NCBI RefSeq assembly: GCF_048771995.1 | Contig: NC_133063.1 | Location: 10,109,892-10,173,891, forward strand | Source: Taeniopygia guttata | Lineage: Eukaryota > Chordata > Aves > Passeriformes > Estrildidae | Direction of reading: 5' to 3' | DNA length: 64,000 bases | Part shown: in pieces, positions 1 to 10,122 of the stretch | How the letters are laid out: the number at the start of each line of letters is the position of its first letter | Numbering within the stretch: position 1 is the first letter of the stretch | Notes under the pieces: generated by a model | What the model was told of the DNA's origin: nothing | Databases searched by the model: none | The model's input: the letters and a program-made list of their open reading frames with translations, nothing else | Translations under genes and position numbers: made by a program

Positions 1-471
1 CCCAGTATCCATATGCATGGAGGTTTGACTCAGAGAGCTCTGTGTTGCCAAGCAGCTAGAAAAGGAGCTGAATCAGTTGCCAATTGCCTTGGAGCCTGAA
101 ATAATAGCCAGCCTCAGGGCAGAGCAGGAATTGAATGCTGGGATGAAGCCAGCCCCAGAACCTGAGAAGCCAGTTAAACACGCTGGTTCAAAGCCAAAGA
201 GCTGCAGAGCTGCAGCTGAGCAGTGCTGGGGAAGGCCTGGAACCAGCGTGTTCTAGAAAGTTCCAGAAACCATCTGGCCAATCAACGGCTGTTGATCTGC
301 ATGGCCACTCCCAGTCAGTCCCAGAGTCCTTTACTCTCTATGATAAACTCACCAGAAGTTCCCTGGGTGTCATCCATTGTGGTTTTTCTTCTCCCGAGGC
401 TTCCTGTTGCTCATTGATTGTCTGATGTGTGGCCACTTCATGGCCCATCCCCTCCAGGACAAGCTCCCACA
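1..471 (-). mobile_element. Partial LTR of a decayed ERV, cut by the window start
   Basis: On the minus strand the sequence begins TGTGGGAGCTTGTCC at 471, just after a purine-rich stretch (AAAAAGGGGGAGT) that looks like a polypurine tract. The same arrangement occurs on the plus strand at 35990-36011. The two copies share the first part of the LTR up to 'CTGGAACTTTC' and then diverge. The other end lies outside the window. No intact gene is present. Confidence 0.5.
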
Positions 472-1003
472 ACTCCCCCTTTTTGGATTTATTGAAAATG
501 AAAGGTATAACAATCATAGTCAAAATAATAACCTTGTCTTAACTAAAAACAACACAATACTTCATAGACTTGAACTAAACTTGAGAACTAAAATAAACAG
601 GTGAGTTCATACTGCAGAGAATAACTAAACAAGAAGTAAATGCAATTTTCATTTCCCCTCACTTCTAAGGGCCCGAGTCCCAGGCATCTCTCTGCCAATT
701 CATTCCCCCTCACTTACCCATAGATCAAAAGAGAAGAGAAAATCAAAAGGACTGGCGATGGCACCTGCCCCCGGTGCCCTTCCCCAAACACAAAAGCCAA
801 AAGAAAAGGCTTTAGGGGGGACCAGCCTGTGAGGACCTTATGGTGTGGCCAGGCACGGGTCTCCTGTGGGGCACCAGAGTCGCTCCTCCGGCTGTCTGGA
901 GGGTGCCGACTCTCCTGCCTAAATAATTAAAAGAACTGGGGTGACTGGCTTCTGAGGGTGGCCTGTATCGGGAATCTCTGAAACGTGAATTACAACAAAA
1001 ATC
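472..1003 (-). mobile_element. ERV-derived internal remnant next to the LTR
   Basis: This stretch is repeated in inverted orientation at about 35488-36008, directly before the matching LTR there. It contains a GTAAGTGAGG splice-donor-like site and a purine tract at the LTR edge. No reading frame resembling gag, pol or env is visible. It is probably the leader or 3' end of an old, internally deleted ERV. Confidence 0.4.
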
Positions 1004-1903
1004 GGGGACTGCTAATACAACAGGAAAGCAGGAGCAGGGTTGAGGGCTGTCACAAGGTGGGTTAGGGTAGAATCCGGGGAGGCATGGCCAGTGCCCTCCT
1101 GGCATGGGCACGGAAAAGGAGGGCAGATGGCAGATGGCTGGTGGCTGGCCTGTGCTCTTGAGCAGGTTCCATCTCCAGTCCTGTCTTTCTCAGGAATAGT
1201 GGGTTCAGGGGCACGCGACGGTGAAAACGAAAACTGGGAAAGGAAGTCTGCTAAACATTGTGCAACTAAAATTTCAACTGAAATGACCATCATATATACC
1301 ACCAATTGCCACCAAACATCGCACAGTAAATGATTTTCAACAATCACTATATGATCACTATATATCACTATAATAATGTAACAATGTACATTGAAATGAA
1401 AAACCGGAGTCCATGGGAAAGGTTAAAGGTTAAAGTCTAGAGGACATTCTTCCAGGGCATAGCCCCAAGAAGTCCTCCAGCAGGCCCACAGGCCTCCACA
1501 GTGGCTCACGCAGATCCAAACTGCACAAGTCTTCACTCCCACATGTTGGCCTTAGTTCCCGTGGCAGAACTTGCCTTCCCACTGGACACTCACCTGTGCC
1601 CGAGCCTGTGGAGAAGCCCGGCTCCCTCCCCCTCTGCCCACAGCAGCACAGACACTCCCAACCTTTCCCAAGAGCTGCAAGACAACCACAGCCACAGCAG
1701 CATGCCTTGCACTGCCACCACTGCTCTGCTCCATTTTGCCCCACTCTGCTCCTCTAGTCACTGCTGCCAGCCTGTCTCTCCACTAGAGGTTGTGGCCTGG
1801 AGGCACCAAGGTCAGAAGACCTTTGCCCACTTCCAGACCATGCCACAAACCCCATATATGGCTTTTCCCACGTTTAAGAAACACCTGTCCATTCAGAAGC
1901 AAG
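1004..1903. repeat. Mosaic repeat R1, copy 1
   Basis: The segment matches 58434-59418 in the same orientation and about 34821-35487 in inverted orientation. Its right part (about 1600-1900, starting AGCCTGTGGAGAAGCCCGG) also matches 48541-48840, the 3' flank of kinase unit B. The match ends at 'CATTCAGAAGCAA' near 1903. A short AT-rich tract at about 1340-1385 is much longer in the other two copies. No protein-coding gene is supported. Confidence 0.6.
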
Positions 1904-2084
1904 GGAAATCTAACACATCTTGCTTCTCAATCCGGGACACTCAGGAAATCAGATGTTGGCCTCTTCAGGGATCTGCTTGGTAGGCTACCATGGGATAATT
2001 CTCTTCTCCTAGAAAGAGGAGAGGCATAAGAAAGGCAGGTAATATTCAAGGACTACCTCCTCCAAGCTCAAGAGTAATGAATCC

Positions 2085-2440
2085 TGAAAACAGAAAGACA
2101 GGCAAAAACTCTGGGAGGCCTGGATAGATGAACAAGGTCCTGGAAGATCTCAAGTGCAAAAAAGAAGGACACAGAGGGTGGAAGCAAGGATAGGTAGGAC
2201 CCCGGGATTAGTTAAATATGGCCACAGACATCAAAGGCAACAAGAAAACCTTCTACAGATATATCCATGATAAAAGGAAGAGCAGGGCAAATGGTCTTCT
2301 TTCCTCTCCAGAGGAAAATGGGAGACCCGGTTTTCCAGGATTTGGACAAGACTGCCGTACTCAAAGAGTATTTTTCCTCAGTACTGGCAAGTACTCTGTG
2401 GCATGATCCATGAAAGTAAGGTGATGTTTAAAAGGACCCA
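2085..2440 (+). mobile_element. CR1 LINE ORF2 relic
   Basis: The plus-strand translation around 2218-2300 contains DIKGNKKTFYRYIHDKRKSR, a recognisable segment of the CR1 reverse-transcriptase ORF2. The preceding bases also translate to CR1-like sequence with stops. It is short and frame-broken. Confidence 0.55.
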
Positions 2441-5200
2441 GGTAAGGAAGGTGATGTTGATAATAAAATCTCATCCGGTTGTTCAAAGACACCAGTCTAG
2501 GTGATAGAGAACTCTTACACTTTTATTATATAGTCATCTTTACTCTGGCAAGTAGTCCTCTATTTAGTCTCAAACGTGCTGGTTAACAACCCTTACATTC
2601 CAATTGCTGCAAAAAACTCCAATACAGAGTAAGAGGTCAAATATGATAGGTGCACTTTGCCCAGACAAAGCAAGGTAGGAGAGAAAGAAAGACATCCAAG
2701 AGAGAAAGAGAAGAAAGAAGTTTACCAATCTGTAGTTCCACATTGATACTGCTGCACAGATAGTATGGATCTGGGATAGCTAGACAAAAAGAAAAAGAGG
2801 AAAAAGGGCTGCAGGCAGGATCAAATTTTTAGAGTTAGCGTCTTTTATGCTTCTTATGCAAACTAAAATTTTTGTGCCAGTTTGTTCACCCATGAGCATC
2901 CATATCTCTCTCTAGAAGGTGAGTCCAGATGGGCGTCTCTAGGTGGAAAGAAAAGCTGGCTTAGAACAGGGCTGTCCCACCTTCACAGGATCTTTCTTCC
3001 AATCACAGGTTTTATTTCACAACAGTCAGAATGTCTGAGATGTGCCTGGTCCTCACATCTAGCCACAGCAAGCTGCAGAAACAAAGGTCGGACTGGGCAA
3101 ATGAAGAGAGCAGCTCTGATTCAAAAGCTTACTTAAGAGATCTGAAGGTGCAAAAGTCCGTGGCACTTGATAAGAAGAATTCATGAATCCTGATGGAACT
3201 GCCAGAAGAAGAGACTAAGCCACCATCATAATATTTGTGAAGTAGTGACAGTCTGGTGAGGATATCACCAACGGGAAAGGAAGAAGCATAAACCCCCCTT
3301 TTTAAAAAGAGAACCAAGAGACCCACATAACTACACGCCAGCCAGGCTCACTGAGTCTGGCTCTCTTTGGCCACGGGACGGAGGCTGGCCGGCTGGCTGT
3401 CCCGCTGGTGGCCGCAGGGCAGACACGCGAGTGGCCACCCCGAGTCTGTGCCGAGACTGCCGCGGGTGGCGGTGATCGCTGCGGCGTGGGGAGCACAGCA
3501 GAGGCACAGCAATAAGAGAAGGACACTTGTCTGAATCTCCAAAGATGTAATCCCGAAGGAGGGCAGAGCAAGTGACAAATCTGACCCTGAAGGGGCTACT
3601 TTTAAAGGGGAGGGGGAACACAGGGAGGACACAACCTTTGAGCAATAGGAGGGCATTAGGGGAGGGGTGCAGCGTAAGGGCTCCCCAACAGAAGCCAACA
3701 CGGGGTGAGAGCAGAACTCACAATCCAATTCTGCTTTGAGGAAAGGATGAAAGACAGGGAACACTCCAGAACCAAAGGAGTGTGCTATCTTTGAGAGACA
3801 GGGGTAAGACAAGGCAACAAGGGAGGTATACAGGTGGATTGACATGTGGATTGACATACATTTTGGCAGGGAAAACTGTGGTAAACAACTCAGGACTGAG
3901 CCAAATGGGGTGCATAGAACCAACCACTACAAACTTCTAACAAGGAATATTAAAACATACTACAGAAGAACAGACTGTAAAATAACAGACTACCACAGCT
4001 CACTTCTGCGCCAAGTGGATGCAGTGGTCATAAGTGACCGGTTCTGCAGGGATGGAAATCAACCACCAAATCCTTGCTGAATTCAGCAGTGGCAGCAGCA
4101 GTGCCTGGATCTGATGCCTAGCTCTGGGGCTGGGCTGGACAAAGGACACGCATGGCACACCGCCCCTGAAGGATGTGAGTTTGGAAACAACCACCTACCA
4201 CTGTCTCCTGTTGTTTTGCGCTAGGGTCACAGCAGCCTGAGGCACTGGGTAGCCCTCAATGCCACCTGGGACTGCAGATGACAGGCCCTGGCCTCTGGGA
4301 CCAAACACAGGGAGGGAGTCACTCTCCAGATGGAGTTTGCAGATGGAAAAGGCTGCCGTGAGCAGGCACCTCAAAAGGCAGACAAATGAGGCCCTCCTGC
4401 ACTTTATCTGTGCCACGCAGCTACACAGGCCTGGGTAGACAGCGCAGAGCACAGGGACAACAGAAAGCACAGAAAGAGGGACAAACCCATTCAAGCACAG
4501 AGACTTCTCATGATTGCTGAGCCCCAGACAGCCCCAAGGCTGCCGTCACCCACCAGTCCTTTTCTGCTGACAAAGAGCAGGTCCGGTGGGTGCCTTGCTC
4601 TGCTGGCCAGGGTCCTGCCAGCTCTCTGCTCTCTGCTCTCCTGTGCTGCCAGCAGACGTGCCTACCTTCTTCATTCCACTTGCAGAGCCTCGTACCTACG
4701 AGCCATGGCCAGGCGGGAGGCAGGAGCAGTCACAGAGGAGAGGTGCCGGCTACACCGAGCAGGAACCAAAAGCCTCTGCGTGCACAGCTGAAAGCCTCTA
4801 TCTCCACAGGATATTTTGGCTGCCCTGCTCTTCACTGGGAAATGCAATTGCCTTTTCTTCCTCATCCAGAAGTCCACAGCTGGGCAAAAGCTAGCCAATG
4901 GGTAGCATTCCAGAGGCACTGTAGGTTGGAGCTGGTAATGGAGGGAGACGGTTGCCAAATCCAAACCACACTAGAACGCCACACTTAAGAGGGACTTTCC
5001 ATCTTTAAGAAAGAATGGCCAATTCAGAAGTGAACATAGAGCCTTATTCCATGGCTGACAAGGAAGGCAATTGTCCAACAGACTTGAGGGTGTGTAGGAC
5101 TTTTATTGTGACTCCAGCTCCAAGCTGCCTTTGGAGAAAGCAATCCTGAAGTGGTCCTGGTCATCTCTTCTGCTTTCTCGATTGCTTTGCTGCAAGTTTC
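2441..5200. other. No gene recognised
   Basis: No coding exon or RNA gene could be supported here. A GC-richer patch at 3340-3500 has open frames with no recognisable domain. About 2900-3070 weakly resembles 36950-37120, an LTR end. About 4985-5035 weakly resembles the 3' flank of the kinase units, as expected if relic D once ended here. Confidence 0.4.
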
Positions 5201-5317
5201 CTTTGTTTTCATTTGAAAAGCCTTCGGAGTGGGGATTTAGATGGTGGGGGCCGATGTGATCTGTAGAAGGAATAACAGAAGTACAGTCATAGAAACAACT
5301 GCAGTATGAAACCAGCC
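5201..5317 (-). pseudogene. Relic kinase unit D, segment downstream of ERV1
   Basis: Bases 5255-5317 resemble 19915-19963, the intron of gene A between its last coiled-coil-side exon and the first kinase exon. Bases 5200-5258 resemble 12860-12920, just 3' of the penultimate kinase exon of A. The two are adjacent here, so the whole block of kinase exons appears deleted in D. The similarity is by eye and imperfect. Confidence 0.35.
5312..5317. repeat. ERV1 target-site duplication, left copy (CCAGCC)
   Basis: CCAGCC directly precedes the LTR edge here and directly follows the other LTR at 10117-10122. A 6-bp duplication is usual for alpha- and betaretroviral integrases. The homologous uninterrupted site in gene A is at about 19958-19966. 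Confidence 0.85.
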
Positions 5318-5884
5318 TGCGGCTTTCGGGGGTCACTTGCAGCTGTCCCCCGTCCCTCCCCGGCCCCCCGGGACCCCTCCGGCTAGCTGTCCCCTCAGGG
5401 AACCGGGGTTTGCCGCGGTCCCGCTGCACTGGGCTTACCAGGCAGCGGCTGGGTTAGCACGGTCCGAGCGGCTGCGGCACCTCGGTCGCCGCAAGGAGTC
5501 GAGATAAAGAGACAAAGAGAGGTCAGTTGTATGCAGTCCAGAAAGATTGTATTGCCTGAACAGTTGCAGGGACAAAAGACCCTGGGCTATTGCCCAGATA
5601 CAGTTTTATACAGCAAAATTAAGAGATAAGGTCTAAACAATAAAGACAGTGTTCAGCATGGGCTCATCAGAACCACCCCAGGGGTCAGGTCCAATGGGAA
5701 CTGCTCAGGGGTGGGGAGAAGGGGGCTTACAGAAAGGTGCTGAAGCGAAGCTTTCCCGAAACAAAGGGGCATACATAAATGTTATCTTTCCCTCATACCT
5801 AAATGTATCTTTTCCTCAGCTTCCAAATCCCAAGGCCTTTCTAAATCCCTTCCTCCACACTACCACGCTAGCGTGATAGCAACA
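5318..5884 (-). mobile_element. ERV1 3' LTR (567 bp)
   Basis: In minus-strand sense it runs TGTTGC...GCCGCA, with TG/CA ends. It reads as identical over all 567 bases to the 5' LTR at 9550-10116. It carries a TATAAAA box and the perfect 6-bp stem CTGGGC/GCCCAG just downstream. A 75-codon frame inside the LTR has no known product. Confidence 0.9.
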
Positions 5885-5898
5885 TCTCCCTCTTTTTT
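5885..5898 (-). other. ERV1 polypurine tract
   Basis: On the minus strand AAAAAAGAGGGAGA directly abuts the TGTTGC start of the 3' LTR. It is the expected primer site for plus-strand DNA synthesis. Confidence 0.75.
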
Positions 5899-5945
5899 AC
5901 TTAATAAGATGAACGGTGCCTTGGGAGAAGGTAAAACTGCGGCTT

Positions 5946-6158
5946 TTAAACTGCGGTGTCTTTCTGCTTGTCGTCTTCCCACCAATCGCTCTCCGTGACG
6001 GCAGCAGCGATGAGGACAGGTGCGGAAGCCTTAGGCTTTGAGGTGATGACCTTGGAGATTATTCGCTTAAGAATCCCAAATGCTAACAAAACTAAAAACA
6101 GTGCAATTAGAAAGTAAAAGATGTCTTTTAAAAGAGACACTGCCCACTCAGAAAGGTC
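5946..6158 (-). pseudogene. env: ERV1 env transmembrane tail, cut off by a stop
   Basis: This frame continues env beyond the TGA at 6159-6161. It encodes a hydrophobic membrane span ([19 protein letters not shown]) and a short cytoplasmic tail ending KDTAV. ERV2 has TGG at the equivalent stop position, so the stop in ERV1 is a single G-to-A change. As it stands, ERV1 env would end before its membrane anchor. Confidence 0.7.
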
Positions 6159-9011
6159 TCAGTCTTTGAACAGATCTTTAAACCAATCTTCATTTTCTTG
6201 CTTCACACTCCCAATGAGGCTTCTCATTTCCTGAATGGACGAGTGGACACTCTGGCCTTTAGATGACAGATCAAAACAACACAGCCCATCAAGCTCTTTA
6301 CATCCATGACCATGTGCCAACAGCAGGAAATCAATAGCTGCCCGATTTTGGAGGGTAGCCTTTCTGGTTATTTCCTCGTCTTCTAGGAGGTTACTCAGGG
6401 CTGTTGATGTTAAATTTGCCTGCTTCGTCACCCAGCATTCCAGATTGCCTAATTCACTCAATGCTTTTGCTGCCGCAACCCATGGTAAAAACACAGAGAC
6501 GGCAACTCTTTTGGATTTTGCCCAATGGTAAATTTCTGCATCACAATGTTCATCAAATTGACTTGCACTTCGCTTAGTAATTTTTGTCTCACCTTTTGCT
6601 CGCCCGATTGGAATTTGGGTCATGTTGGGGGAAGCAAGGGTCAGATGCCCGAAAGTGCATGGACCTCCAATAAGACGAGAGGGGATTCCTGGGTATGCTC
6701 TGTCCCCACAGATAAGAAACACTCCCTTGTCCAGCTTGCGGGGACGGAAATCAGTGGTGGATGCAGATTTCAGCTTATAGACAGTTGTGCACCATTGACC
6801 CGCCCTGAATTCCACCTTGTACTGTTTGACTTGCTCATATAATTTTACTTCTTTGGTTGGGGAAAAATCAAATTGAATGCAATATTCAGCTTTTGCAGAG
6901 CCCAGGAGTTCTAATTCCTGGGGCTCTCCCTCAGCAGAGGGCAAGTCTAGGATCCACTTTTGCCACAAAATGAGGGGGTTTTGCACTGGTATTTTCCCTA
7001 CTCCAGGTATTTTATTTTCGTTCACCTGCTTTTGCAAGCGGACCAGACCGATTGGAAACTCATCCCCCTTACTTGGAACCCCTACTAAACATGTGGACAT
7101 TGGATTTTCTGCTGAGGCAGTAGACAAACACATGTGATCTTGTTTCAAGGCTTGGGCGAGTGTGACCCACACATTTTTCTTGGGCTGTGGAACAATCCAC
7201 GCGTCCACCGTGTACGGGTAGATGGCCATTGTCTGGAACCAAATGATGAGCAGGAATGTGGAAATTGACATTCTGCTAGTCTGAAAGAAAGATAAAATCA
7301 TATAACAAGGTAAACTAACTCTGAAAAAGGTACAATTTGCTCTGCCAGGATAAAGGAAAAAGATTCCCCCTGCTCCCACTTTCCCCCCTTGATAAGGAGG
7401 AGGCCCTGCAGACCCCGGAGTCCTCGGGGTTGCCGCTGCTGAAGCAACCACCCTTTCCCGCGGACTTATCACTGAGTCCTCTGTCATTAGTGTAGCTTTT
7501 CTCGTGCACTCCTCAATGAGCTGATCGAGTGTGGGTGGAGGCGATGCTGGAAGGGCCAGGATGACTCGCTGACAGGCTTCATTTGCATTTGTGGTGACAA
7601 TTTCTAGTGTGAGCTGATCTTGGAGCTCTGGATTCTGCACCCTTTTCTCGACTGAAGCTCTCACTCGATCCACAAAATCCATGAATGGCTCTGCAACAGA
7701 CTGCTTCAAATCGATATAAGAAATGACAGGTTCTTTAGAAGGCATGTTAAAAAATGCACGTTCTGCCGCATCCCTGGACAGGTCTAACACTGGTCTGGGA
7801 ATGCCTGCTGCTTGCTTCTCAGCTTGGCTCCAATCACCCTCACCCACTAGATGTTCTAAGGTGATTTCCTCATCCTCTATATCTGTGGAATGGGTTGAAC
7901 TCTGCAAAATCTCTGGAAGGAGGTCTCCTGCAAGCCTTTTCCAAGTTCTTTCCCACAATCTAAATTCAGATTGAGGGAGCAAACAGCTGAAAAGACGTTT
8001 CAAATCAGCAGGGACAAAAGTTTTGGAACTTAGAGTAGCTTTTAAAATGCTCTTAAAAAATTCACTCCTTTCACCAAATTCACGTTTTGTTTTGCAGAGT
8101 TCCCTGATACTGTCGTATGAAAGGGGTTCCCATCTAGGGTTTTGTCCTCTTGCATTATAAACAACTGGGGCCATGAACAGAGGATCGGTGCCTGTGACCG
8201 GTTTCTGTTTCCCGGAGCCGACAGCCCCGGAGCTGGCAGCTCCGGCTCTGCCGTTGCCGAGGGAACCAGGAGCGAGAGGGGGGGCGGCTTGTGTGGGAGT
8301 GGCCGCGGCTGGAGGGGCCGTGTGGAGCGGGGCAGGGGCGGGGGTAGGGGGTGGTGACGGAGTTGCGAGGGGAGGAGCTGAGGGCTGGACCGTGGGCTGA
8401 ATCGCCGCAAGGGAGGAGGGGCTGGGATTGGGGATGGGCAAAGGGAGGGACACGAGGGCTGGGGCTGTGTTCTGGGCTGGCACGGGGAGCAAGGAATTCT
8501 GGGAAGGAGAAGGGAATGTCCCGATGCCGCCTCCATCTTGTGGTGGTTGCACGAGGGGGTTGCGGGGTGCAAAGCATGGATTTTGAGCTGCGGGAGCGGA
8601 ATCAGGAGATGGAGAAGGGTCAGGAACGGAATCTACATCTGTGCGGTTAGTTTTTTCAAAGCCGGGGACGCGGGGGGTTGCAGGGGACGCGATGTGACCC
8701 TTTTCTCTTCCCCGGACGTCCCGAGTGTCTGCACTCTCTTTCACAAAGTCATAAACGAACAAAAAGATTCTCATAAAACCTTCTTTCACTGAGGGATCTC
8801 CTGCCTTTGTCCTTTCACTCAACACTGCACCCACACGCTTCCAAAACTGTCTTTCATTCACATCTTGCTCTGTTACCTCCGAAAAACTTACTGATACCCA
8901 TTTAACAAACTCTTTCACCAGACTCTCAGGAAGTTTTGCACCTGCTCTCTGCAGGGGTTCTTGAACTTGTTTATAAATCTCTTTCTGCTGTGTAGTCAGC
9001 GTAACACCCAT
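6159..9011 (-). CDS. ERV1 gag-env in one open frame, pol absent
   Basis: From the ATG at 9011 (MGVTLTTQQ, Gly2 suitable for myristoylation) the frame is open for 950 codons. Residues 1 to about 120 look like matrix, about 130-270 are Pro/Ala-rich, and about 285-540 are capsid, including a major-homology-region-like stretch ([18 protein letters not shown]). Nucleocapsid, protease, reverse transcriptase and integrase are missing. The frame runs on through a splice acceptor (AG at 7281-7282) into env, whose own ATG is at 7271. Env has a signal peptide ([12 protein letters not shown]), a KR step before the TM part, an [11 protein letters not shown] immunosuppressive-type stretch and a CX6CC motif (CKELDGLCC), all as in avian alpharetroviral TM. 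It stops at 6159. Env is probably made from spliced RNA; whether the fused frame is translated is unknown. Provirus coding capacity is incomplete. Confidence 0.8.
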   Translation of the reverse strand: MGVTLTTQQKEIYKQVQEPLQRAGAKLPESLVKEFVKWVSVSFSEVTEQDVNERQFWKRVGAVLSERTKAGDPSVKEGFMRIFLFVYDFVKESADTRDVRGREKGHIASPATPRVPGFEKTNRTDVDSVPDPSPSPDSAPAAQNPCFAPRNPLVQPPQDGGGIGTFPSPSQNSLLPVPAQNTAPALVSLPLPIPNPSPSSLAAIQPTVQPSAPPLATPSPPPTPAPAPLHTAPPAAATPTQAAPPLAPGSLGNGRAGAASSGAVGSGKQKPVTGTDPLFMAPVVYNARGQNPRWEPLSYDSIRELCKTKREFGERSEFFKSILKATLSSKTFVPADLKRLFSCLLPQSEFRLWERTWKRLAGDLLPEILQSSTHSTDIEDEEITLEHLVGEGDWSQAEKQAAGIPRPVLDLSRDAAERAFFNMPSKEPVISYIDLKQSVAEPFMDFVDRVRASVEKRVQNPELQDQLTLEIVTTNANEACQRVILALPASPPPTLDQLIEECTRKATLMTEDSVISPRERVVASAAATPRTPGSAGPPPYQGGKVGAGGIFFLYPGRANCTFFRVSLPCYMILSFFQTSRMSISTFLLIIWFQTMAIYPYTVDAWIVPQPKKNVWVTLAQALKQDHMCLSTASAENPMSTCLVGVPSKGDEFPIGLVRLQKQVNENKIPGVGKIPVQNPLILWQKWILDLPSAEGEPQELELLGSAKAEYCIQFDFSPTKEVKLYEQVKQYKVEFRAGQWCTTVYKLKSASTTDFRPRKLDKGVFLICGDRAYPGIPSRLIGGPCTFGHLTLASPNMTQIPIGRAKGETKITKRSASQFDEHCDAEIYHWAKSKRVAVSVFLPWVAAAKALSELGNLECWVTKQANLTSTALSNLLEDEEITRKATLQNRAAIDFLLLAHGHGCKELDGLCCFDLSSKGQSVHSSIQEMRSLIGSVKQENEDWFKDLFKD
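7281..7300 (-). promoter_or_regulatory. ERV1 env splice acceptor
   Basis: On the minus strand a T-rich tract (TTTTATCTTTCTTTCAG) precedes the env ATG by 9 bases. The same site is present in ERV2 at about 25155-25171. Confidence 0.65.
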
Positions 9012-9529
9012 CGCTGGCAGCACAGCAAAATCTCACCCAGCTGCTACAGTAAAAACCCCAAAGTTCTAAAGACCCGGCGGAGCTCCCGACACGCCTGCGC
9101 GCTGGCGCGTCCCCCCTTGGGCACACGGGAGCCTGACTCCAGTCTCCTGGCCGGACCCTCCCCGCCAGTACCGAGACTTACCCACCGCCGTTCTTCAGAA
9201 AACACACTGCAGCAACGGTTCCCGACTCCGCAAACAGTCTTCCGGGTGTTTGGAAGGTCCCGTTCGCATCCACGGGCACAGCGCCGGACAGAAATCGGTG
9301 CCTGTCCCCGCAGCGGCAGTCCTGCCGGGCTTGTGTGGAAGGGCGAGTGCCCACACCACCAGCGCGGTCCGAGAGCTTCTCCCCGCGGAGCTGACAGCCT
9401 GCGTGGCGATTTTTTCGCATCGCTCGCCGCTCTGTCGCTCGCGGCGACACCGATCGCAGTGTCCGGAAAAGCTCCCAACCGGTGCACTGCCCGCGGCGGC
9501 CGTGGCGTGTTCGCTCAGACCGGTGCAAT
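9012..9529 (-). other. ERV1 leader with splice donor
   Basis: GC-rich untranslated leader between the primer site and gag. It contains a perfect GTAAGT donor (minus strand, plus coordinates 9176-9181). Spliced to the acceptor at 7281, it would give a subgenomic env message that skips gag. Confidence 0.65.
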
Positions 9530-9547
9530 GCCCCACGTTGGGCGCCA
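9530..9547 (-). other. ERV1 primer-binding site, tRNA-Lys(1,2) type
   Basis: TGGCGCCCAACGTGGGGC lies two bases after the 5' LTR on the minus strand. This is the classic lysine-1,2 primer site of several betaretroviruses and lentiviruses. Confidence 0.85.
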
Positions 9548-9549
9548 CT

Positions 9550-10116
9550 TGCGGCTTTCGGGGGTCACTTGCAGCTGTCCCCCGTCCCTCCCCGGCCCCC
9601 CGGGACCCCTCCGGCTAGCTGTCCCCTCAGGGAACCGGGGTTTGCCGCGGTCCCGCTGCACTGGGCTTACCAGGCAGCGGCTGGGTTAGCACGGTCCGAG
9701 CGGCTGCGGCACCTCGGTCGCCGCAAGGAGTCGAGATAAAGAGACAAAGAGAGGTCAGTTGTATGCAGTCCAGAAAGATTGTATTGCCTGAACAGTTGCA
9801 GGGACAAAAGACCCTGGGCTATTGCCCAGATACAGTTTTATACAGCAAAATTAAGAGATAAGGTCTAAACAATAAAGACAGTGTTCAGCATGGGCTCATC
9901 AGAACCACCCCAGGGGTCAGGTCCAATGGGAACTGCTCAGGGGTGGGGAGAAGGGGGCTTACAGAAAGGTGCTGAAGCGAAGCTTTCCCGAAACAAAGGG
10001 GCATACATAAATGTTATCTTTCCCTCATACCTAAATGTATCTTTTCCTCAGCTTCCAAATCCCAAGGCCTTTCTAAATCCCTTCCTCCACACTACCACGC
10101 TAGCGTGATAGCAACA
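9550..10116 (-). mobile_element. ERV1 5' LTR (567 bp)
   Basis: Reads as identical to the 3' LTR at 5318-5884. The TATAAAA box is at 9836-9842 and the CTGGGC-TATT-GCCCAG inverted repeat at 9814-9829. It is followed on the plus strand by the second CCAGCC target copy. Confidence 0.9.
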
Positions 10117-10122
10117 CCAGCC
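10117..10122. repeat. ERV1 target-site duplication, right copy (CCAGCC)
   Basis: Matches 5312-5317. The sequence that continues (CCACAGCCAATCC) is the homologue of 19964 onward in gene A, confirming the insertion point. Confidence 0.85.

Noticed and set aside
1040-1983. Frames of 97-160 codons in R1 (also at 35204-35668 and 58445-59423)
   Set aside because: They recur only because the repeat recurs, differ in frame between copies and show no domain.
4195-4494. 99-codon minus-strand frame rich in Val, Cys and Leu
   Set aside because: There is no recognisable family, no splice signals and no paralogous copy elsewhere in the window.
5649-5876. 75-codon frame, repeated at 9881-10108
   Set aside because: It lies wholly inside the LTR, is identical only because the two LTRs are identical, and resembles no protein.
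8042-8650. Several long frames antisense to, or in other frames of, ERV1 gag
   Set aside because: They follow from the GC-rich, Pro/Ala-coding stretch of gag. The same shadow frames occur in ERV2 at 23801-24365.
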